Shown: piece after piece, positions 1-5,310 of the stretch
Layout: each line of letters begins with the position of its first letter
Numbering within the stretch: position 1 is the first letter of the stretch
From: a bacterium
GTDB taxonomy: Bacteria; Patescibacteriota; Patescibacteriia; Patescibacteriales; JALTFF01
Assembly: GCA_027007465.1 (NCBI GenBank)
Contig: JALTFF010000136.1
Coordinates: 1-5,310, forward strand
Direction: 5' to 3'
DNA length: 5,310 nt
Program-made: the position numbers and the translations under genes
Notes under the pieces: model-generated
The model's input: only the letters and a program-made list of their open reading frames with translations
What the model was told of the DNA's origin: nothing
Database searches by the model: none

Positions 1-581
1 TTAATGATTTGCATTAAAGTCCCCTTTTTATAGTGAACTATTTTTTTGATTTCATTTTCAATTTGCCATAAATCTATGCCAGCATTACTGATAAACAATT
101 TCAATGCTTGATTATCAATATTACTACCTAATTGATTAAACTTATTCTTTACCCACTTGTATAGTTCAATATTAGATAATGGTTTCATTTCTTGAGAATA
201 TTTTATTTTAGTCAGAATTTTAAATAAATTCTTACCTTCTTTTTCTAATACTTTTTTACCTGATTCTTCATAAAAAACAATAATATTGTTATCTTTAAGA
301 TTGCTGTTATCAATTATTCTCTTTTGTTTTAATAAATCTACGACTTGTTTTTCTATTTTTTTATTATGAGTAATTAAATTTTTAATAATAATCATTCTTT
401 TATTAGATAAAAAACTAACAGCTCCAAAATTTCTATTTAATTCCTCTATTGATGTTTTAGCTCCATCAACAATGCTTAAATTAAATCCTTGGGGATCAAC
501 CTCTTGAACAAATTTATCCCTTATTTTATTTAATTTCTCTCTACTTAAATATAGGTTTTCACCATAAATAAAAATCAACAT
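1..581 (-). CDS. holA: DNA polymerase III delta subunit (HolA), N-terminal part, cut by the left window edge
   Basis: HolA is the clamp-loader subunit that binds and opens the beta sliding clamp during replication. The frame runs from ATG at 581 to the window edge without a stop, giving 193 residues of a protein usually about 330 long, so the C-terminal collar domain is missing. Family signatures I recognise are the opening 'MLIFIYGENLYLSREKL' (residues 1-17), the segment 'SIEELNRNFGAVSFLSNKRMI' around 44-64 with the following hydrophobic strand, 'NNIIVFYEE' (98-106), and the helical 'GIDLWQIENEIKKIVHY' (168-184), which matches the conserved region where delta has a glutamate and lysine before a tyrosine. 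The start is supported by AAGGA four nt upstream. That site lies inside the end of comF, whose stop is separated by one nt, so the two genes are probably translationally coupled. Recognition is by eye; I am fairly sure of the family. Confidence 0.87.
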   Translation of the reverse strand, partial: MLIFIYGENLYLSREKLNKIRDKFVQEVDPQGFNLSIVDGAKTSIEELNRNFGAVSFLSNKRMIIIKNLITHNKKIEKQVVDLLKQKRIIDNSNLKDNNIIVFYEESGKKVLEKEGKNLFKILTKIKYSQEMKPLSNIELYKWVKNKFNQLGSNIDNQALKLFISNAGIDLWQIENEIKKIVHYKKGTLMQII

Positions 582-582
582 A

Positions 583-1335
583 TTATCCTTTTGCAACAAC
601 CAAACCCCATATTTCTTGTTTTTTATTTTGCCTAAGCGCCTTGGCGCACTCATTTAATGTTGAGCCAGTTGTTGCGACGTCATCAATAATTATTATATTT
701 CTATCTTTAACCTTTTTTTTATTAATTAGCTTAAATGAATTTTTTAAATTTATTTTTCTTTGCATTTCAGGCAACTCTACTTGAGGTTTATTATGTTTTA
801 CTCTTAATAATAAATTTGGATCAAATTCCAAATTTAATTTATGGCTAAAAGATTTTGCAATAAGCTCAGCCTGATTAAATCCTCTCCAATGTAATCTCTT
901 ATAATATAAAGGCACTGATGTAACTAAAACATTTTCTAAGTCTCTTAATACATAAGGAGGTAAAACACTCTTCTTATCATTCTTCATTTTTTCTATAAAA
1001 TCAACTAAAATTTGACTTAAAATTTCAGCCATTTCTTGAATAAATTTATATTTTAAAGTTCTAATAACTTTTGCCACAATCTCATTTTCATAATCGCTAG
1101 CTATAAATATCCCATTTAAAGCATAATATTTCTTACAATTAAAACAAAAATGGCCAAAATCATTTTCTATTTTACAATTAAAGCAATATTGTTTTTCTTT
1201 AAGTATGATTTTTTTCTTACAATTATCACACAACCAAGTTCCTTCTTTACCGCAATTCAAACATTCAATAGGAAATATAATATCTAAAATAAACTTTTTA
1301 ACTTTTCTAAAATAGAATTTTAATTTTTTTATCAT
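583..1335 (-). CDS. comF: ComF family protein (double zinc ribbon plus phosphoribosyltransferase domain)
   Basis: This 250-aa protein has the full ComF architecture. The N-terminal zinc-binding region has four CxxC pairs (Cys25/28, 36/39, 51/54, 64/67). A type I phosphoribosyltransferase fold follows, with 'YYKRLHWRGFNQAELIAK' (144-161) and the PRPP-binding loop 'IIIIDDVATTGST' (214-226), where Asp218-Asp219 and Thr222-Thr223-Gly224 are the expected key residues. It is cytoplasmic, with no signal peptide. In naturally competent bacteria ComF acts inside the cell in DNA uptake, probably on incoming single-stranded DNA. Many non-competent bacteria also carry homologues whose reaction is not settled. 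Length is normal for the family (about 220-250). ATG at 1335 follows the upstream stop by 9 nt and has no recognisable SD. Its position right after T4SS-like genes may hint at DNA transfer, but could be coincidental. Confidence 0.93.
   Translation of the reverse strand: MIKKLKFYFRKVKKFILDIIFPIECLNCGKEGTWLCDNCKKKIILKEKQYCFNCKIENDFGHFCFNCKKYYALNGIFIASDYENEIVAKVIRTLKYKFIQEMAEILSQILVDFIEKMKNDKKSVLPPYVLRDLENVLVTSVPLYYKRLHWRGFNQAELIAKSFSHKLNLEFDPNLLLRVKHNKPQVELPEMQRKINLKNSFKLINKKKVKDRNIIIIDDVATTGSTLNECAKALRQNKKQEIWGLVVAKG
586..590 (-). promoter_or_regulatory. Ribosome binding site of holA
   Basis: On the minus strand the sequence AAGGA is followed by TAAT and then the holA ATG (spacing 4 nt). It overlaps the last two codons of comF (Ala-Lys-Gly-stop region), so ribosomes finishing comF are placed on the holA start. 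It is the only convincing SD at normal distance in front of a full-sized gene in this window, and it decides the holA start. Confidence 0.7.
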
Positions 1336-1344
1336 TTATATTTG

Positions 1345-1980
1345 TTATTTCCAAATAGCTTGATCTATCAACCATATCCCATTTTCTTTAATAAATTTAA
1401 TTAAAATATCTTGATTAAATGATCGACTATTTGCTTTATTACCATTAGCTTCTTTTCTATAACAATTTATTAAAATTCCTGCTTGTTTTTTGTTTTTATC
1501 AAAATATTTAACTTTACTAGCAACTGCCTTAGTTATAATACCATAATAAATTTTATTACTTTTAGTTACTTGAACTTTATTTATATAATCTTGCATTTTT
1601 CTTTGCATTTTTTTGGTTGTAAAAATTTTTAATTCATTTAAATTGCTAAAATTATCTTGATTAGAATAACTACCGTATCTTTCACTAAAAGCCTTAGCTA
1701 TATTAATTAAATAATCTATTGTTTTAGTTTTATAAATAGCATTATGAGGTTTATTAGTTATTCTATTTGCTATTGTTTTAAATGTTTCTTTGTTAGTAGT
1801 TATTGGCATTTTACTATTTTCTTCTTTTTTAGCTGATTGCTTATAACTAAAATTTCTCTTTTTCAATTGATGATCTCCAATAAAAAATAAAATTGCTAAA
1901 AGCACTAATAGTATGCCTGAAATTGCTAATAAAATTTTAATAATTTTTTTCTGCATATAATTATCAATTAATAGCGACAT
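1345..1980 (-). CDS. Single-span membrane protein with a probable VirB8/NTF2-like extracytoplasmic domain
   Basis: A 211-aa protein with a short cytoplasmic N-terminus, one strongly hydrophobic segment at about residues 13-34, and a polar lysine/asparagine-rich linker to about 85. The folded C-terminal domain follows (about 86-211). That domain holds 'AKAFSERYGSYSNQ' (95-108), a helical 'TTKKMQRKMQDYINK' stretch (121-135), strand-like segments near 145-160 and 167-173, and the ending 'GIWLIDQAIWK'. A bitopic topology with a helix-then-sheet domain ending in a W-x-(V/I)-D strand is what VirB8/TcpC-type T4SS scaffold proteins look like. The gene sits directly after the VirB4-type ATPase (5-nt gap), which agrees with that role. 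No diagnostic catalytic motif is expected in the family, so the assignment is structural inference. The start is uncertain: ATG at 1980 and the in-frame ATG at residue 9 both lack an SD, but either keeps the membrane segment. Confidence 0.6.
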   Translation of the reverse strand: MSLLIDNYMQKKIIKILLAISGILLVLLAILFFIGDHQLKKRNFSYKQSAKKEENSKMPITTNKETFKTIANRITNKPHNAIYKTKTIDYLINIAKAFSERYGSYSNQDNFSNLNELKIFTTKKMQRKMQDYINKVQVTKSNKIYYGIITKAVASKVKYFDKNKKQAGILINCYRKEANGNKANSRSFNQDILIKFIKENGIWLIDQAIWK

Positions 1981-1985
1981 TTAAA

Positions 1986-3875
1986 TTACATATTATTATC
2001 TTCCATCTCTCTTGCAAATTCTTTCTTTGCTTCTTCTATTTTTAATAATTGTTGTGGATCAGAAGTAATTAATTGATCCTCTGTATAAGAAGCCACAACT
2101 TTAATAGCAACATGTTTGTTGCCAGCAAAAAATATGCCTTCACCTACATTACATTGTAATAATAAATATTTTTCACCCTCTGTTAAATGAAAAGTTTTTT
2201 GCACTAACTCAATTGCAGATGGAGCCTGTTTTAATAAAATCTGCATAGCAGAATTACTTACTATAGCTCCTCCATAAGGAGAATTTAAAAAATCATTAAC
2301 ATCTTGCGTAATCGTTGTCACGCCTAAATAATATTTACGACACCTTTTAACTAAGGCATATATAAATTTAGCACTATCTTCATGTTGCATTAACCACCAA
2401 GCTTCATCAATTACTAAAATTCTTTTTTTCATTTCTGATCTTACAACATTCCAAATATAATTAACAATAGTATAAATAGCCATTGGCCTAAGCTCATCTT
2501 CTAAATCACGAACACTAAAACAAATCAACTGATTATTTACTTTAATATTTGTAGGTGAATTCAAAAGTCCTGAAAAAGTTCCCTTTGTATATTTTTCCAA
2601 TCTTTTTGCTAAGTCTGCTCCACCCTCCATGCCTTCTAAAATCTCTTGCAAATCCTGCATTACTGGAGTTTCAACTTTTGATAAATCTGAATCTGGAGTA
2701 ATATCTTTTTTACTATAAGTTTCTAAGAGAGCATTGTCCATAATTGAATCTTCTTCATTGGTAAATTTACCCAACATTAATCTTAACAGACCCTTTAATG
2801 TAATAACAGCGCTTCTAATAATATCTCCTGAATTTGTTTCTTCTCCAACTGGTTTTGGTAAATCAAAGGGATTTATTTTATTATCTGAAGAAAGCGAAAT
2901 ATTAACATAAGTTCCTCCTACTGCTTCTGATAAATGTTGATATTCTCTTTCTGGATCAATAATAATAATGTCAGTTCCAAGCATTAAACTTCTTAAAACT
3001 TCTAACTTTATAGTATAACTTTTACCAGCCCCAGAAGTGGCGAAAACAACAGCATTGGCATTCTGTAAACTAAATTTATCAAATAAAATTAAACTATTAT
3101 TATGGCGATTAATTCCATAAAGTATACCTTGATCACTAGTCAATTCTGAGGAAATAAAAGGAAAAGAAGAAGCTATTGGCGAAGAATTCATATTAAAAGT
3201 AATTAATAGCTCATCCTCACATAATGGAATAGTTGAATTAAAACCTTGCTCTGCTTGAAAGAAAACTTTTTTAGAATAGATTAAGCGCGAGCCAAATAAT
3301 TGTTCTATATCTTCTGACAAATCTTTTAATTCTTTTTCACTATCTGCATAAATAGTAATATAAAAAGCAAATTGAAAAAATTTTTCAGTTCCTTGTGTTA
3401 ACTGATCGCGTAATCTTTCAATATCCCTTAAGGCTGTTTCTCTAATTGGGTCACGAGCAGCTCCTTTTTCAGCATCAGCAATAATTTGAGCGCCTAAGTT
3501 ACCTACTTTATTTTTCAATTGTTTTAAAATTATATCGCTTCTTACTGGATAAAAAAACATAGCTAAATCAAAAGAAATATTAAGATTGATAATTGGCGCA
3601 GACCAACCAACACTAATATAACGAGGGTAATTAATAACAAAAATAGTTCTTACAAATTTATCCCCTAATCTTAAATAAGAAGGGCTTACTCTAAATGCAG
3701 CTGGAGCAATAATATCTTTAATAGAAACAATTCCTCTCCGAAGAGCTCTTTCCTCCTTAATATATTCTTTTGATAGCTCAATTTCTTTTCTTTCTTTTTC
3801 CTTTCTGTTTATTTCTCTTTGTTTCTGAATTTGGCTATTATTGGCTATTTGTTGTAATTGTGATTGTTTAATCAT
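1986..3875 (-). CDS. virB4: VirB4/TraC-family type IV secretion ATPase
   Basis: A 629-aa ATPase that would power substrate transfer or pilus assembly at the cytoplasmic face of a type IV secretion system. Residues 14-48 are a highly charged, probably coiled-coil lead-in. Residues about 50-245 match the part of the VirB4/TraC N-terminal domain just before the motor ('LGDKFVRTIFVINYPRY' at 70-86). The motor domain follows: Walker A 'ATSGAGKSYT' (279-288, Lys285), the strand 'DIIIIDPEREY' (302-312), 'INPFD' (334-338), Walker B 'RILVIDEAWWLM' (485-496, Asp490-Glu491), and 'TTITQDVNDF' (520-529) with the conserved Gln. All expected ATPase residues are present; the first Walker A position is Ala instead of Gly, which is tolerated. 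At 629 aa it is shorter than VirB4 or TraC (about 790-875), and the missing N-terminal part seems to be the separate 216-aa gene immediately upstream (2-nt gap). ATG at 3875 has no clear SD, which fits coupling to the upstream stop. Confidence 0.92.
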   Translation of the reverse strand: MIKQSQLQQIANNSQIQKQREINRKEKERKEIELSKEYIKEERALRRGIVSIKDIIAPAAFRVSPSYLRLGDKFVRTIFVINYPRYISVGWSAPIINLNISFDLAMFFYPVRSDIILKQLKNKVGNLGAQIIADAEKGAARDPIRETALRDIERLRDQLTQGTEKFFQFAFYITIYADSEKELKDLSEDIEQLFGSRLIYSKKVFFQAEQGFNSTIPLCEDELLITFNMNSSPIASSFPFISSELTSDQGILYGINRHNNSLILFDKFSLQNANAVVFATSGAGKSYTIKLEVLRSLMLGTDIIIIDPEREYQHLSEAVGGTYVNISLSSDNKINPFDLPKPVGEETNSGDIIRSAVITLKGLLRLMLGKFTNEEDSIMDNALLETYSKKDITPDSDLSKVETPVMQDLQEILEGMEGGADLAKRLEKYTKGTFSGLLNSPTNIKVNNQLICFSVRDLEDELRPMAIYTIVNYIWNVVRSEMKKRILVIDEAWWLMQHEDSAKFIYALVKRCRKYYLGVTTITQDVNDFLNSPYGGAIVSNSAMQILLKQAPSAIELVQKTFHLTEGEKYLLLQCNVGEGIFFAGNKHVAIKVVASYTEDQLITSDPQQLLKIEEAKKEFAREMEDNNM

Positions 3876-3877
3876 AT

Positions 3878-4528
3878 CTATTCTACTCTTAATTTATCAA
3901 CTTTAGTCATTTTTTCTTTCTTAGATGTAGCTGGATTATAAGCATTATAATACAACTCAATTAAGGCTTGAGTGTCTAACATAGTTGTTGCAACACCAAT
4001 ACTATTTAATCCACTCATAATATTCTTAACTCTATTCATTAAAGCAGCCTTTCTTCTTTTAAAAACTTCTCTTCTTAATCTGATTGTTTCTTTAGGCGTA
4101 AACAAAGAAATTAAACGAGACCAAAAATTCTTTGCTTTATCGCTTAATGGATTATAAGGAACTACAACATAAAATCTTTTGGTCATTATCTGTCCTATTT
4201 GAATTAATTCTGAAATATATTCTAAATATTCACTTATTTGCATTTTTAATAATTCATTGGTTTGTTCTTTTTCTTTTCTTTTAAGCATCTTTAAATAACC
4301 TTCAATATCTAATTCTCTTGATTGAATAACAATCTGAAGCGGAAACTCTAAATTATTTAAAAAACTTACATAAGCTGAAATAATAGCATCTTGTTCTTCT
4401 TCTGATTTTAAAGCAAAATTAATAGAAGACGCCATTATTACAGCTCTTAATGTGCCATCTTTTAAAATAACTACATCGTCTCTAATCTCTGAAATTTTTA
4501 AATATTGTTGTGTTGATGTTTTGCTCAT
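3878..4528 (-). CDS. Stand-alone protein resembling the first part of the VirB4/TraC N-terminal domain
   Basis: A 216-aa protein without a Walker motif, signal peptide or membrane segment, so it cannot be an ATPase by itself. Residues 7-70 ('YLKISEIRDDVVILKDGTLRAVI', then 'SSINFALKSEEEQDAII' and 'FLNNLEFPLQIVIQSRELD' further on) resemble the opening of TraC/TrsE-type VirB4 proteins, where a beta-rich 'xxDGxxxxxI' hairpin precedes a helix and a 'fLNxLxxPiQi' strand. A charged helical stretch follows (about 80-113), then 'RFYVVVPYNPL' (118-128), an Arg/Lys-rich helix (145-170) and a basic tail. It lies between the PrgI gene (9-nt gap, same reading frame) and the ATPase gene (2-nt gap, different frame). 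Together with the 629-aa ATPase it sums to 845 aa, about a full-length TraC, so I infer a VirB4 split over two genes with a stable complex of the products. The start at 4528 has no SD at normal spacing; a strong AGGAGG lies 25 nt upstream, before a tiny ORF. Confidence 0.72.
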   Translation of the reverse strand: MSKTSTQQYLKISEIRDDVVILKDGTLRAVIMASSINFALKSEEEQDAIISAYVSFLNNLEFPLQIVIQSRELDIEGYLKMLKRKEKEQTNELLKMQISEYLEYISELIQIGQIMTKRFYVVVPYNPLSDKAKNFWSRLISLFTPKETIRLRREVFKRRKAALMNRVKNIMSGLNSIGVATTMLDTQALIELYYNAYNPATSKKEKMTKVDKLRVE

Positions 4529-4533
4529 AAAAA

Positions 4534-4559
4534 TTATTTAATCTTCATATCTTCCTCCT
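4534..4559 (-). other. Strong Shine-Dalgarno followed by a four-codon minigene (Met-Lys-Ile-Lys-stop)
   Basis: On the minus strand a perfect AGGAGG (4559-4554) lies 5 nt before an ATG (4548-4546). That ATG opens a four-codon frame ending in TAA (4536-4534), five nt before the ATG of the 216-aa VirB4-N-like gene (4528). It overlaps the end of the PrgI-family gene (Gly-Gly-Arg-Tyr-Glu-Asp-stop) in another frame. It may be chance, because GGA-GGA-AGA codes for Gly-Gly-Arg there. It could also be a reinitiation device that delivers ribosomes to the downstream start, which otherwise lacks an SD at normal distance. What is seen is the motif and spacing; the function is inference. Confidence 0.35.
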
Positions 4560-4960
4560 GTATCAACTATTAATGATAGCTCAGACAATCTTGATTTGTT
4601 GATTACTTTCTGCTCTTCTCCTTTTTTAATGTTTTCAACCTTATTTAACGCAGAATTACTTTCTAAGTCAATATTTTTTTCTGATAAATTCCAAATTCTT
4701 AACTTGCTTTTTCTTGTTGTTTCTATGAAATTTATAAGAAAGAAATGAAAAGGCCTGCCATTAATTTTTAAAAATGCTACTATCCCAAATATTGTAAAGA
4801 TTAAAAATCCTTCTACAATAAATAAAGTAAAATCTGCTAATTTATAGCAAATAGCCACTAATATAGAAGCGATTAGCATAATAACAAATTGTCTAGTTGT
4901 AATAGGTCCTATTATTTTATCTTCAACGTCAATGAATTGTGGAATTACAAATTGTCGCAT
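4538..4960 (-). CDS. PrgI-family membrane protein (VirB3-like T4SS component)
   Basis: A 140-aa integral membrane protein. It opens with 'MRQFVIPQFIDVEDKIIGPITTRQF', the characteristic PrgI pattern (a short polar arm ending in D-K-I-x-G-P-(I/L)-T-x-R-Q). Two closely spaced hydrophobic helices follow at about 25-39 and 44-64, then 'KINGRPFHFFLINFI' (65-79), the typical post-helix motif. PrgI proteins are found next to VirB4-type ATPases in Gram-positive and CPR T4SS loci and occupy the VirB3 position, probably anchoring the ATPase to the inner-membrane complex; that fits the two genes following here. Residues about 88-140 form a polar tail longer than the core family needs, ending in 'SRLSELSLIVDTGGRYED'; its role is unknown. 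ATG at 4960 follows the upstream stop by 8 nt and has no SD. The family call is confident; the exact role is known only by analogy. Confidence 0.9.
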   Translation of the reverse strand: MRQFVIPQFIDVEDKIIGPITTRQFVIMLIASILVAICYKLADFTLFIVEGFLIFTIFGIVAFLKINGRPFHFFLINFIETTRKSKLRIWNLSEKNIDLESNSALNKVENIKKGEEQKVINKSRLSELSLIVDTGGRYED

Positions 4961-4968
4961 ATATAAAT

Positions 4969-5310
4969 TTAAAATCTTAGACTTTTATTAAGTTCCATAA
5001 TAGCCTTAAATTCTTCCTTAGTTAATGTTGGAATGCCCTTCTTTATTCTTGCATTTATAACTTCATCTATTGATTGTCCAGTTTCCATACTCTTATTCCC
5101 AATAGATAAATAAATTTTATTTAAAGGTGAACTTCTAAAAGCTTTAATGCCTTGAATTTTTTTAGAAAAATCTTCTTCTGACAAAAGATTTATTTTATCT
5201 TTAATTTTTTCCTTAGCTTGACAAGGAATATTAGATAATCTTCTAAAACTTTTTAAGTCCATTAATTTAAGCTCTTCTATAGGGCCAATTAATTTAACTG
5301 GACTTTTAAT
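4969..5310 (-). CDS. Unrecognised small soluble protein, or C-terminal part of a larger one open at the right edge
   Basis: I do not recognise this protein. From the first in-frame ATG (5262) it is 97 aa, but the frame has no stop between there and the window edge. The 16 upstream codons read 'IKSPVKLIGPIEELKL', which looks protein-like and leads smoothly into 'MDLKSFRRLSNIP'. The real start may therefore lie outside the window. Against this, a weak GAAGAG sits 9 nt upstream of ATG 5262, so a start there is also possible. The product is hydrophilic and mostly helical, with no membrane segment, cysteine pair or nucleotide motif. It ends with 'PTLTKEEFKAIMELNKSLRF', which looks like a structured helical terminus. 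It is only 8 nt upstream of the PrgI-family gene and so probably in the same transcript, which suggests but does not prove a T4SS-related role. Confidence 0.6.
   Translation of the reverse strand: MKSPVKLIGPIEELKLMDLKSFRRLSNIPCQAKEKIKDKINLLSEEDFSKKIQGIKAFRSSPLNKIYLSIGNKSMETGQSIDEVINARIKKGIPTLTKEEFKAIMELNKSLRF

Noticed and set aside
713..720. A run of eight T (A8 followed by G on the coding strand, containing A AAA AAG in frame) in comF, a possible frameshift or phase-variation site.
   Set aside because: It encodes Lys-Lys-Lys in a lysine-rich, A+T-rich protein. There is no SD-like stimulator or hairpin nearby that I can see, and the PRPP motif follows intact in frame. Similar A runs occur throughout the window.
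1981..1985. Gaps between genes as possible promoters or terminators.
   Set aside because: All gaps are 12 nt or shorter, with no -10/-35 pair or GC-rich hairpin plus T run. In DNA this A+T-rich, TATAAT-like strings have no weight.
2960..3060. Ala instead of Gly at the first Walker A position as a sign of an inactive ATPase.
   Set aside because: The essential Gly-Lys-Ser and the Walker B Asp-Glu are intact, and Ala is an accepted variant at the first P-loop position.
3876..3880. The 216-aa and 629-aa genes as one VirB4 gene broken by a sequencing error or mutation.
   Set aside because: The first ends in a lysine-rich tail and the second begins with a charged coil of about 35 residues. Both look like natural termini, with the stop and start only 2 nt apart as at the other junctions of this operon.
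3972..4157. A 61-codon open frame on the plus strand inside the VirB4-N-like gene.
   Set aside because: It lies wholly inside a well-supported gene on the other strand, has no SD, and its hydrophobic composition is what the complement of A+T-rich coding sequence gives. It is a shadow frame.

Overview
The window is very A+T-rich. All its genes lie on the minus strand, so transcription runs from high to low coordinates. Coding sequences are packed with gaps of only 1 to 12 nt, and no stretch is free of genes. The lysine/asparagine/isoleucine-rich proteins, the extreme packing and the gene set (PrgI, split VirB4-like proteins, ComF, HolA) suggest a small-genome bacterium of the Patescibacteria/CPR type. 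This is an inference from gene style, not from a marker gene. TAA and TAG end the genes, and no UGA recoding is needed to read them.

In transcription order: (1) an unrecognised small protein whose frame is still open at the right edge (5310-4969); (2) a PrgI-family two-helix membrane protein (4960-4538); (3) a 216-aa protein resembling the first part of the VirB4/TraC N-terminal domain (4528-3878); (4) a 629-aa VirB4-family ATPase with intact Walker A and B motifs (3875-1986); (5) a single-span membrane protein with an extracytoplasmic domain that looks VirB8/NTF2-like (1980-1345); (6) a ComF-family protein with four CxxC pairs and a phosphoribosyltransferase motif (1335-583); (7) the N-terminal 193 residues of the DNA polymerase III delta subunit HolA (581 to the left edge), cut by the window.

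Genes 2-5 make a compact type IV secretion (T4SS)-like core: a membrane adaptor (PrgI, VirB3-like position), an ATPase probably split over two genes, and a bitopic scaffold protein. No relaxase, coupling protein, VirB6-like channel, pilin or lytic transglycosylase lies inside the window. Whether this is a conjugation, DNA-uptake or protein/surface-structure machine therefore cannot be decided here. ComF directly downstream is suggestive of DNA uptake, but it and holA may simply be housekeeping genes at the end of the operon.

I saw no promoter, rho-independent terminator, tRNA, rRNA, CRISPR, insertion sequence or significant repeat. Spacing leaves no room for an internal promoter outside coding sequence. 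Most starts lack a Shine-Dalgarno (SD) sequence. The exceptions are holA and a perfect AGGAGG upstream of a four-codon minigene at the junction of the PrgI gene and the 216-aa gene.
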